NCBI RefSeq assembly: GCF_024661895.1
Contig: NZ_CP102453.1
Coordinates: 2,728,001 to 2,792,000 of the forward strand
Direction: 5' to 3'
Length of the DNA: 64,000 bases
Origin: Fundicoccus culcitae
GTDB taxonomy: Bacteria; Bacillota; Bacilli; Lactobacillales; Aerococcaceae
In this document: piece by piece, positions 32,580-40,822 of the stretch
Numbering within the stretch: the stretch's first letter is position 1
How the letters are laid out: each line of letters starts with the position of its first letter
The notes under the pieces: model-generated
Told to the model about the DNA's origin: nothing
Database searches by the model: none
The model's input: the letters and a program-made list of their open reading frames with translations, nothing else
Program-made: the position numbers and the translations under genes

Positions 32580-33965
32580 ATTTTTCCATTTGCCGGCTTT
32601 CGATTTCCGTTGAAAGCCGGCATGTTGCATTTGACGGCTTTCCTGTTAAAACGACGACCGGCAATTGCAGACTTTTGTGCCATCACCCGCAACTTGCCGG
32701 CCGACATTTGTCGTCGACGTCCGGCAATCGCGTTTGGCGGACTTCCCGCGAAAACGACGACCGGCATTTCTGCATTATCCTTGCATTTCCTTGCATTTCC
32801 TCAACTTGCCGGACTACATTTTCTAGCGACGTCCGGCAAACGCGCTTGCCGGCTTTCCCGCGAAAACGACGACCGGCATTTACACATTTCCTTGCATTTC
32901 CTCAACTTGGCGGACTACATTTTCTAACGACGACCGGCAAACGCACTTGGCGGTCTTCCCGTTAAAACGACGACCGGCAAACGCGCTTGGCGGCTTTCCC
33001 GTAAAAACGACGACCGGCATTTCAGCATTTTCCTTGCATTTCCTCAACTTGGCGGACTACATTTTCTAACGACGTCCGGCAAACGCGCTTGCTGGCTTTC
33101 CCATCAAAACGACGACCGGCATTTCAACATTATCCTTGCATTTCTTCAACTTGCCGGACTACCTTTTGCAACGACGACCGGCATTTCAGCATTTTTCGTA
33201 AGCGGGAAGTGAGCAAACGTTAAATAAAGTTAATCGGTCATCAAATACCTAATTTCATGACCGAATAGCCTGATTTATAGTGTATTAAACGGTCGCACAT
33301 TTCCCACTTAGGTTCACGCTCACAACAACTGCCCTAATATGTGTGCGCTCCCCATCACGCTCACAACAACTGCCCCAATATGTGTGCGCCTACGTAAGTG
33401 GGAGTGGGTTTCGCGCTTACTTCCCCATGACAATAAACACCCCCATTGTCACTCAGATTTTTCCCCATGACAATAAACCTCCCCATTGTCACTCAGATTT
33501 TCCCTCATGACAATAAAACGCATTAACTAAAGATAGCACGTCAAATGGAGCAAGAAGAGTTCCTCCACTAAGGATAATTTTAATTGCTGGCTAGCCAGCT
33601 ATGTAAGCTTCGCCACCTAATTTGATTGGTGGCGAGGAGATATAAGGGCTTCGCCATCAAGTTGAGAATACGTTGTCTAGCATGACATTGTACCCGAAAT
33701 CAACCTGTTCCTATACTTCCCACTTCCCATTTTTCTGCCTCTCCTCAATTTGCCGGCCGACATTTTGCAACGACGACCGGCAAACGCACTTGGCGGCTTT
33801 CCCGCGAAAATGACGACCGGCATTTCAGCATTACCCTTGCATTTCCTTAACTTGCCGGCTGACATTTTGCAACGACGACCGGCATTTCACCGTTTCCCCG
33901 CCATCTACCCGAACTTTCCGGACTTCATTTCCCAACGTCGTCCGTCATCCTCCCTTCAACTCTCC
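32580..33965. repeat. Intergenic repeat island 5 (largest mosaic)
   Basis: The 1.8-kb gap 32497-34282 has no credible gene; frames of 60-105 residues here are read through repeats. In order: a family H array (32580-33195), core GTAAGCGGGAAGTGA (near 33199), family B dyad (33229-33265), inverted core (near 33298), two family C units (33315, 33356; 41-bp period), core variant (33394), inverted core variant (33416), three reversed family E units (33426, 33466, 33506; 40-bp period), family F units (33609-33660), inverted core (33716) and a second family H array (33745-33945). Confidence 0.8.
32590..33195. repeat. Family H repeat array with 40-bp units
   Basis: The core CGACGACCGGCA or CGACGTCCGGCA recurs about ten times. 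Clean neighbouring units at 32931, 32971 and 33011 are exactly 40 bp apart (CGACCGGCAAACGCGCTTGG); longer units of about 62 bp add CATTTCCTTGCATTTCCTCA. Each holds the dyad TGCCGG and CCGGCA. A shorter array of the same family lies at 33745-33945. Confidence 0.82.
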
Positions 33966-34195
33966 CAAAATCTAATAATATTAGAAAATACTCATAGTAA
34001 ATCAAAAACATCTCTTTATAAGTTTATTTATTAGGATATTGTAATAAAGCCGACTTAGCAGCAGAGGTATTTATTTAGAATGAAAATAAAATAGATATTT
34101 TTAACAATAAAGGCGAAATATTAAGTTGCAGCGCTATTTCAGATAGCATAAACCAATATTCATTTAATGAAACTTATCAAATTTTAATAAAAGTA

Positions 34196-34224
34196 TTGAC
34201 TTGTTTGGTTTCGCTCTCTATAAT
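34196..34224 (+). promoter_or_regulatory. Strong sigma-A promoter of the opp operon
   Basis: TTGACT (34196-34201), 17-base spacer, TATAAT (34219-34224), 58 bases before the oppA start. A near-consensus promoter fits the high expression expected of a binding protein. Confidence 0.85.
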
Positions 34225-34282
34225 TGAGACAACTTGCTTGTGCTTTAGCATTAGGTAGGTAAGAAGATTAGGAGGAGACTTA

Positions 34283-35914
34283 ATGAAGTTTAATTTTAAA
34301 AAGTTAGTGCAGGGCGTACTAGCGGCAACCATGTTAGTATCTGCAACCTTACCACTGGCTAGTGTGAGTGCACAAGATGAGAATGTCTTACGTGTACAAT
34401 TTGATGTAGAAATTGCATCATTGGATCCAAATATTGCCACAGATGGAACCTCGATGGAAGTGATTGCTTCTATTCAAGAAGGTTTAGTGTCGCGTGATAT
34501 AAATGGGGATTATGTTGGCGCTGCTGCTGAAAGTTATGATGTGAACGATGAGGAAACTGTTTATACCTTCCACTTACGTCCCGATGCTGTTTGGTCTAAT
34601 GGATCACCGGTTACGGCACACGATTTTGTATTTAGCTGGCAAAGATTAGGTAATCCTGAAACAGCGGCTGAATATTCCTTTATTTTAGATACTGCTGGGA
34701 TTGTGAATGCGGCTGCGGTAGCAGCTGGCGAAGTAGATCCTAGTGAATTAGGGGTTGTCGCTGTAGATGATTATACGTTAGAAGTAACTTTAGATCGTGC
34801 TACACCTTACTTCTTAAGTTTAATGGCCTTTACACCGTTCTTCCCAATCAACCAAGAATTCTTTGAGTCAACTGATGGGCAGTTTGCGACATCGCCTGAA
34901 ACAACGATTTCAAATGGGGCGTTTACTTTATCTAGCTACACACCAGCTGGAGCTACGACTGAAGTTGTTAAAAACGATACCTACTATGATCCTGAAGCGA
35001 TTTCGCTAGACGGCATTCGATTCCAAGTTATCAAGGATTCGCAACAAGCTGTTTTGGCTTACCAAACCGATCAATTAGATATTACTAATATCTCCGGTGA
35101 ACAAGTCATGTTATTTGCACAAGATCCTGAGTTCCAAAGTGTTCAACAAGGTTATATGTGGTTCTTATCACCGAATGGTGAACAAGAAGATTTTGCCAAT
35201 CAAGATTTCCGTTTAGCATTTGGTAAAGCATTCAGTCGTGAAGTTATTACTGAAAATGTCTTAAAAGATGGTTCAATGCCAGCCACCTTCTTCGTTCCAC
35301 AAGGCTTAGCTAATGCGCCTGATGGTAGTGATTACCGTGATTTTGCAGGACGTGATTTAATGGTAAGTAATGAAGAAGAAGCTAAGGCGCATTTAGAAGC
35401 GGCTAAAGAAGCCTTAGGTAAAGATACCTTTGTTGTCCAATTGTTAGTTGAAGATACAGAAGCATCTATTAATGTGGCTCAATCATTAGAAGCACAAATT
35501 GAATCAGTGCTTGAAGGGGTTGATATCCAAATTGAACAAACACCGAAGAAAAACCGTCTTGACCGTATGCGTGCTGGCGAGTTTGATGTCGCTTTAACCC
35601 GTTGGGGACCTGACTACGCGGATCCTTCAACGTATTTACAATTATTAACAACCGACAGTAACTACAATGATTCACGTTACTCTAATGAAACCTTTGATGC
35701 AGACTATGTTGAAATTCAAACAGGGGAATTAACGACGGATCCTGAAGCGCGTTTTGCTAAAATGGCCGAAATGGAAGCTTTAGCCTTATCTGAAGGGGCT
35801 GTTTTACCGGTTTATCAAGCGGGTTCGGCCGTATTAATGAAAGGCAATGTATCTGACATTTTATTCTATGCCGTTGGAACACCACGTCTCTTCAAATACG
35901 CAAGTAAACAATAA
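34283..35914 (+). CDS. oppA: Oligopeptide ABC transporter substrate-binding protein
   Basis: A 543-residue family-5 binding protein (SBP_bac_5): DVEIASLDPNIATDGTSMEVIASIQEGL, then LRPDAVWSNGSPVTAHDFVFSWQRL, and a C-terminal ARFAKMAEMEALALSEGAVLPVYQ. It captures peptides outside the cell for OppBCDF. Unusually, there is no lipobox cysteine: the signal peptide ends ASVSAQDENV, a signal-peptidase-I type site, so nothing would anchor it by lipid. The start has AGGAGG upstream. First gene of oppABCDF; a hairpin between oppA and oppB may make oppA mRNA more abundant. Confidence 0.94.
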   Translation: MKFNFKKLVQGVLAATMLVSATLPLASVSAQDENVLRVQFDVEIASLDPNIATDGTSMEVIASIQEGLVSRDINGDYVGAAAESYDVNDEETVYTFHLRPDAVWSNGSPVTAHDFVFSWQRLGNPETAAEYSFILDTAGIVNAAAVAAGEVDPSELGVVAVDDYTLEVTLDRATPYFLSLMAFTPFFPINQEFFESTDGQFATSPETTISNGAFTLSSYTPAGATTEVVKNDTYYDPEAISLDGIRFQVIKDSQQAVLAYQTDQLDITNISGEQVMLFAQDPEFQSVQQGYMWFLSPNGEQEDFANQDFRLAFGKAFSREVITENVLKDGSMPATFFVPQGLANAPDGSDYRDFAGRDLMVSNEEEAKAHLEAAKEALGKDTFVVQLLVEDTEASINVAQSLEAQIESVLEGVDIQIEQTPKKNRLDRMRAGEFDVALTRWGPDYADPSTYLQLLTTDSNYNDSRYSNETFDADYVEIQTGELTTDPEARFAKMAEMEALALSEGAVLPVYQAGSAVLMKGNVSDILFYAVGTPRLFKYASKQ

Positions 35915-35950
35915 TTTACATAGCTTGCTTTATTTATTAATTTAAACAGT

Positions 35951-35976
35951 GAAGTCAGAATGTATGTTCTGACTTC
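35951..35976 (+). terminator. Intercistronic hairpin between oppA and oppB
   Basis: GAAGTCAGAA and TTCTGACTTC form a perfect ten-base-pair stem with a six-base loop, followed by the weak T-stretch ATTCTATTTAT. With no new promoter seen before oppB, it probably acts as a partial terminator or an mRNA 3' stabiliser that raises oppA over the permease genes. Confidence 0.7.
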
Positions 35977-36027
35977 ATTCTATTTATCGCATTTTTTTGC
36001 GATAATCATTTAGAAAGGATTTTCTTC

Positions 36028-36960
36028 ATGAATAAATATCTCATTCGCCGCTTTTTTATTTCTCTGGCAACGTTGTTGTTGATTATTTTTATCTTGTTTT
36101 TACTCTTACAACTAATGCCAGGATCACCTTTTAATGATGAGCGAATTTCTCCAGCACAAAGAGAACTGATGGATATCCGCTACGGTTTGGATAAACCTGT
36201 TTTAGTTCAGTTTTTTAATTATGTCAAAAATATGTTGACAGGGGACTTAGGTGTTTCCTATTCCATTTCGAGAGATGTACCTGTCACCACTTTGTTACAA
36301 TCGCGGTTACCTATTTCGTTTGAATTAGGTTTTTGGGCTGTTTTAGTAGGGACCATCATGGGCTTAATTTTTGGTTCAGTGGCCGCCTTTAATCAAAACA
36401 CCATCTGGGATACGTTAGCAACCATACTTTCTGTTTTAGGTGTTAGTGTCCCATCGTACGTATTTGCTTTAGGTTTGTCTTATTATTTTGGTTATAAATG
36501 GCAAATTTTCCCTATTTTATTTAACTTGAATAATAAAGCCATGAGTATGGTCTTACCGGTCATTGCCCTCAGTTTGTTTACCATGGCTTCGATTGCTCGG
36601 TTTACGCGGACTGAAATGATTGAGGTTTTGCAGTCGGATTATATTCAGCTGGCTGAAAGTAAAGGTGTTACCGGCTGGCGCTTGTTTTACAAGCATGTTC
36701 TAAGAAATGCCAGTATTCCGATATTGACTGTATTAGCGCCATTGGTCGTTGGCTTGATGACGGGGTCCATGGTAGTGGAGCAAATATTCTCCATTCCAGG
36801 GCTAGGTCAATTATTAGTGCAAGCCATCCAATCCAATGATTTTAATATTGTTATGGGGATTTCATTTATTTATTCAGCGTTATTTATTTTTGTGATGTTT
36901 GTTGTGGATGTGTTGTATGGTGTTTTAGACCCACGCATTCGTTTGTCAGGAGGCGAGTAA
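36028..36960 (+). CDS. oppB: Oligopeptide ABC transporter permease OppB
   Basis: A 310-residue permease with six helices: N-terminal YLIRRFFISLATLLLIIFILFLLLQLMPGSPF, the DppB/OppB signature, and the EAA loop (LAESKGVTGWRLFYKHVLRNASIPILT) that contacts the ATPases. It forms the peptide channel with OppC. AGAAAGGA precedes the ATG. oppC follows after one base. An exact AATAAATATC (36031) overlaps the first codons. Confidence 0.95.
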   Translation: MNKYLIRRFFISLATLLLIIFILFLLLQLMPGSPFNDERISPAQRELMDIRYGLDKPVLVQFFNYVKNMLTGDLGVSYSISRDVPVTTLLQSRLPISFELGFWAVLVGTIMGLIFGSVAAFNQNTIWDTLATILSVLGVSVPSYVFALGLSYYFGYKWQIFPILFNLNNKAMSMVLPVIALSLFTMASIARFTRTEMIEVLQSDYIQLAESKGVTGWRLFYKHVLRNASIPILTVLAPLVVGLMTGSMVVEQIFSIPGLGQLLVQAIQSNDFNIVMGISFIYSALFIFVMFVVDVLYGVLDPRIRLSGGE

Positions 36961-36961
36961 G

Positions 36962-38014
36962 ATGGCAGAAGTGAAAGAAATAGCCAACATTGAATTTTTA
37001 GCGGATGATTTTAATTTAGCCGATAAAAAGCAAGATGAAGATTATCAAGAGATTTATGTAAAAGAATCTTCTTGGAAGCAATTTGTAACCAATTTTTCAC
37101 GGAACAAAGGTTCAGTGTTTGGTCTTATTACGATTATTCTGATTATTTTCTTTGCGATTTTTGGTCCTCATATGAACGAATATGGCATGAATCAACAAAT
37201 TACGGGAAATGAAAATATGGCTCCGAGGGTTCAAGGGCTTGAACAGTTAGGGATTTTTGATGGGAGTCAAACCTTTAACACGTCAACAGGAACGATGACG
37301 ATAAACCGCTATGAAACCAACCCTAATGCCGCCGATACATACTATTGGTTTGGTTCGGATGTGTTAGGCCGTGATATTTTCACACGGGTTTGGGAAGGTA
37401 CCCGTATTTCCCTATACATTGCTTTAGTCGCGGTGATTGTGGATGTATTTATTGGGATGATTTATGGTTTAATCTCGGGTTACTTTGGCGGTAAAGTCGA
37501 TATGATTATGCAACGTTTTATCGAGATTTTAAACGGGATTCCGAGTTTGGTTATTGTGACCCTCTTGATTGTGGTTTTAGAACCGGGGATTTTGAGTATT
37601 ACGATTGCGATTGCTTTAACCGGTTGGATAGGGATGTCAAGGGTCGCTAGGGCGCAAATGTTGAAATTAAAAGAACGTGAATTTGTTTTAGCTTCGCGCA
37701 CGCTGGGAGCAAAACCTCTGACGATTATTTTCAAAGAAATCTTACCCAATATCTTTGCGCAACTGATTATTATGTCGATGTTCTCTGTCCCTAATGCGAT
37801 TTTTACCGAATCGTTCTTAGCCTTTATCGGTTTAGGGGTACCTATGCCTAATGCTTCCTTGGGTTCATTAATTAGTGATTCCTTTAAATCCTTTTTAAAT
37901 GCCCCTTATATGATTATTCCGCCAGTCTTAGTGTTGTCGCTCACCATGCTGAGTTTCAACTTGCTAGCAGACGGTTTACGCGATGCCCTAGATCCAACCA
38001 TGAAGGAGGTTTAA
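36962..38014 (+). CDS. oppC: Oligopeptide ABC transporter permease OppC
   Basis: A 350-residue permease with the N-terminal cytoplasmic extension typical of OppC (SSWKQFVTNFSRNKGSVFGLI), the HWFGTDxxGRD-like signature (YWFGSDVLGRDIFTRVWEGTRISL) and the EAA loop (LASRTLGAKPLTIIFKEILPNIF). Partner of OppB. It starts one base after the oppB stop and is followed after two bases by oppD, so the genes are tightly coupled. Confidence 0.95.
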   Translation: MAEVKEIANIEFLADDFNLADKKQDEDYQEIYVKESSWKQFVTNFSRNKGSVFGLITIILIIFFAIFGPHMNEYGMNQQITGNENMAPRVQGLEQLGIFDGSQTFNTSTGTMTINRYETNPNAADTYYWFGSDVLGRDIFTRVWEGTRISLYIALVAVIVDVFIGMIYGLISGYFGGKVDMIMQRFIEILNGIPSLVIVTLLIVVLEPGILSITIAIALTGWIGMSRVARAQMLKLKEREFVLASRTLGAKPLTIIFKEILPNIFAQLIIMSMFSVPNAIFTESFLAFIGLGVPMPNASLGSLISDSFKSFLNAPYMIIPPVLVLSLTMLSFNLLADGLRDALDPTMKEV

Positions 38015-38016
38015 AC

Positions 38017-39099
38017 ATGACCAGACAAAAAATATTAGAAATGCGCGATTTGAGTATCTCTTTTAAAACCAATCAAGGTTCTGTTGAAGCCATTCGTGGC
38101 GTTGATTTAGATTTATATCGGGGGGAAACCTTAGCCATCGTTGGTGAATCCGGTTCAGGTAAGTCCGTTACCGTTAAAACCATTATGGGAATTTTAGCGA
38201 ATAACCAACGTATCAATACCGGTGTGATTGATTACTCCTATGAAGCAGATGGAAAAGTTAATTCAGTTGATTTATTAAAAATCAGCAAAAAAGAAATGCG
38301 CCGCCGCTTTAATGGTAAAAGAATTGCGATGGTTTTCCAAGATCCAATGACGTCTTTAAATCCAACCATGCCAATTGGGGAGCAAATCATGGAAGGAATG
38401 TTCATTCATTATCATACCCCTAAAAAAGAAGCCCGTGAAAAAGCCTTACGTTTATTGGAGTTGGTTGGTATTCCGAACGGTGAAGAACGCTTCGGTCAAT
38501 ATCCGCATCAACTCTCTGGCGGGATGCGCCAAAGAGTGGTCATTGCGATTGCTTTAGCTTGCGATCCGGAAATTCTTATTTGTGATGAACCAACCACCGC
38601 TTTGGATGTTACCATCCAAAGCAAAATCCTCGATCTAATAAATATGATTCAGAAAAAGAATAACATTGCCGTAATTTATATCACCCATGATTTAGGGGTG
38701 GTATCTAAAGTAGCAGATTATGTTAATGTCATGTATGCCGGTCGTATTGTTGAAAAAGGTTCAGTCAATGATATTTTTTATGATCCAAAACATCCCTATA
38801 CTTGGGGACTGTTATCAGCCATGCCTGATATAAATACCTCTTCGGATAAGTTGTATGCTATACCTGGTAACCCACCGAATTTAGCCCACCATAAACAAGG
38901 TGACCCGTTCTATATTCGGAATGATTATGCGTTGAACATTGACAAACGGGTTGAACCTCCTATGTATCAAATTTCAAAAACGCATTATGTGGCTAGCTGG
39001 TTAATGCATGAGAAGGCACCAAAAGTCGAAATGCCAACTGCCCTGCGGGAGCGCATTGACCAAATGAAGTTGGAGGCGAGTCAATATGAGCGAGTTTAA
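38017..39099 (+). CDS. oppD: Oligopeptide ABC transporter ATPase OppD
   Basis: A 360-residue ABC ATPase with Walker [10 protein letters not shown], signature [12 protein letters not shown], Walker [14 protein letters not shown] and H-loop THDLGVV, plus the C-terminal oligopeptide-transporter extension ([14 protein letters not shown], then [15 protein letters not shown]). That extension normally has cysteines binding an iron-sulphur cluster; here the region has none, so that cluster is missing. oppF overlaps its end by 14 bases. Confidence 0.94.
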   Translation: MTRQKILEMRDLSISFKTNQGSVEAIRGVDLDLYRGETLAIVGESGSGKSVTVKTIMGILANNQRINTGVIDYSYEADGKVNSVDLLKISKKEMRRRFNGKRIAMVFQDPMTSLNPTMPIGEQIMEGMFIHYHTPKKEAREKALRLLELVGIPNGEERFGQYPHQLSGGMRQRVVIAIALACDPEILICDEPTTALDVTIQSKILDLINMIQKKNNIAVIYITHDLGVVSKVADYVNVMYAGRIVEKGSVNDIFYDPKHPYTWGLLSAMPDINTSSDKLYAIPGNPPNLAHHKQGDPFYIRNDYALNIDKRVEPPMYQISKTHYVASWLMHEKAPKVEMPTALRERIDQMKLEASQYERV

Positions 39100-40039
39100 A
39101 CGACCCCTGTTAGATGTCAAAAATCTTAAACAACACTTTAAAGTCAATAAAAAATTTACCGTCAAAGCCGTCGATGGAGTCAGTTTCCAAATTAAACATG
39201 GCGAAACGTATGGCTTAGTGGGTGAATCTGGGTCAGGTAAATCAACGATTGGCCGCTCGATTATTCGGTTATATAACCCAACTTCGGGTTCCATTGTCTT
39301 TGATGGCAAAGAAATGGCTGGAAAATTAGATAAAGAACGTGAGGATTTCCTACGCACCAATATGCAAATGATTTTCCAAGATCCGATGGCGAGTTTAAAT
39401 CCACGTAAAAAAGTCATCGAAATTATTACACAAGGGCTTGAAATTCAAGGTTTATACGATAGTACCGAAGAGCGTGTAGCCAAAGGGTTAGACACACTGG
39501 AACAAGTTGGCTTGTCGCGTGAATTTGCTAATCGCTATCCCCACCAGTTTTCAGGTGGTCAGCGGCAACGGGTAGGGATTGCCCGTGCTTTAATTATGAA
39601 TCCTCAACTGGTCATCGCTGATGAAGCCATTAGTGCCTTGGACGTTTCAATTCAAGCACAGATTGTTAACTTGTTGAAGGACATTCAAGAAGACCGTGGC
39701 TTATCGTATTTGTTTATTGCCCATGACTTATCCATGGTTAAATATATTTCTGATCGTATCGGTGTCTTGCATCAGGGATATTTACTTGAAACAGGCACTA
39801 AAGAAGAGATTTTCAATAATCCCATTCATCCGTATACGCGGTCCTTATTATCTGCCATTCCGCATCCCAACCCAATTACCGAGAAGCATCGCAAGTCGTT
39901 GCATTATAGCTATGAGGGCAGCGGTTTTACCTATTCTTTAGGCGAAGAGCACCAGTTGACTGACACGCATTCAGTCTGGGTCGAACCTGATAAGTTCGAT
40001 AAGGTGTTGAACGAAGCGATGGCTGTGCCGGTGAGTTAA
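39086..40039 (+). CDS. oppF: Oligopeptide ABC transporter ATPase OppF
   Basis: The 317-residue second ATPase of the importer: Walker [11 protein letters not shown]-loop MIFQDPMASLNPRKKV, signature FSGGQRQRVGIA, Walker B LVIADEAISALDV, H-loop AHDLSMV, and the C-terminal HPYTRSLLSAIPHPNP. The EAISALDV variant in place of the usual EPxSALD is common in OppF. Last gene of the operon; a family B dyad 64 bases downstream serves as terminator. Confidence 0.95.
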   Translation: MSEFKRPLLDVKNLKQHFKVNKKFTVKAVDGVSFQIKHGETYGLVGESGSGKSTIGRSIIRLYNPTSGSIVFDGKEMAGKLDKEREDFLRTNMQMIFQDPMASLNPRKKVIEIITQGLEIQGLYDSTEERVAKGLDTLEQVGLSREFANRYPHQFSGGQRQRVGIARALIMNPQLVIADEAISALDVSIQAQIVNLLKDIQEDRGLSYLFIAHDLSMVKYISDRIGVLHQGYLLETGTKEEIFNNPIHPYTRSLLSAIPHPNPITEKHRKSLHYSYEGSGFTYSLGEEHQLTDTHSVWVEPDKFDKVLNEAMAVPVS

Positions 40040-40102
40040 AAAGCCGTCCAATTGCGTTTAACTTCTAATCTCTCAGCTAGAAAGAGTAAGTGGAAGGATG
40101 TT

Positions 40103-40160
40103 GAAAAAGGCTAATCGGTCATAAAAAATCTATTTTTTATGTCCGATTAGCCTTTTTGGT
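40103..40160 (+). terminator. opp operon terminator built from a family B repeat
   Basis: AAAAAGGCTAATCGG and CCGATTAGCCTTTTT form a long perfect stem whose loop includes a second AAAAAAT-ATTTTTT dyad. The stem sequence (CTAATCGGTCAT, ATGACCGATTAG) is that of repeat family B in islands 1, 2, 5 and 6, and a core-like GTAAGTGGAAG lies before it (40087). Confidence 0.85.
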
Positions 40161-40169
40161 CGTCTATTT

Positions 40170-40700
40170 TGCGGTCGTAACTTTCGCGCAGACAGAAAGT
40201 GGAATATACTCGCTTGTTTTGTTCCACATACTCTGTTAAGTGGAATATACTCGCATGGTTAGTTCCACTTTTCAAGCCTTTCGTAAATGAATAAATATTT
40301 GTGCATGTAAAAATCAATAGCGCGAGACAATTCCAGACAATCTTGTCGCGCGCTCAGCGAGTCCTGTTTGTTGCTTTCAGAAATTCAACATTTCCTCACT
40401 TTTTACTAAGGATGACAAGTCCCATCCGACTGTGGACTAGCTGTGAAGGTAAGTGAGCGAACGTTAAATAATGCTAATCGGTCACTAATACCTAAATTCA
40501 TGACCGAATAGCCTGATTTATAGTTTATTTAATGGTCTCACATTTCCTGCTTAGGCTCGCGCTCACAAGAAGCGATATTTCCTGTGTGCGCCTAGGTTCG
40601 CGCTCACAACAACTACTCCAATATGTGTGCGCTCCCCATCACGCTCACAACAACTACTCCAATATGTGTGCGCCCATGTAAGCGAGAAATGACGAATCTT
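40170..40700. repeat. Intergenic repeat island 6 (mosaic)
   Basis: Between the convergent oppF and gshAB genes. It contains a short repeat (AGTGGAATATACTCGC twice, near 40198 and 40238), a core variant (GTAAGTGAGCGAACG, 40450), a family B dyad (40479-40510), an inverted core variant (ATTTCCTGCTTA near 40542), three family C units (GCTCACAA at 40561, 40602, 40643; 41-bp period) and a core variant (GTAAGCGAGAAATGA near 40678). No credible gene. Confidence 0.78.
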
Positions 40701-40756
40701 CACTTCCCCTTTACAGTCCTTACTTAAACTTGCCACGTCCAAAAAGCAAGAGCAAC

Positions 40757-40815
40757 ACAAAAACCCCTCAAGCTGCGTTAGCTTACGCTAAGCCAACGTC
40801 TGTTTGAGGGGTATT
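40757..40815 (-). terminator. Terminator of gshAB
   Basis: On the minus strand CCCCTCAA ... TTGAGGGG encloses an inner stem (CTTAGCGTAAGCTAACGC) and is followed by TTTTTG. It lies just after the gshAB stop at 40823 and overlaps a GGTATTTATT copy (40810). Confidence 0.85.
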
Positions 40816-40822
40816 TATTGGG

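Noticed and set aside
32353-34034. Frames of 60-105 codons in repeat island 5
   Set aside because: They arise from repeats whose length keeps frames open by chance; the translated products are repetitive and frames on both strands are equally open.
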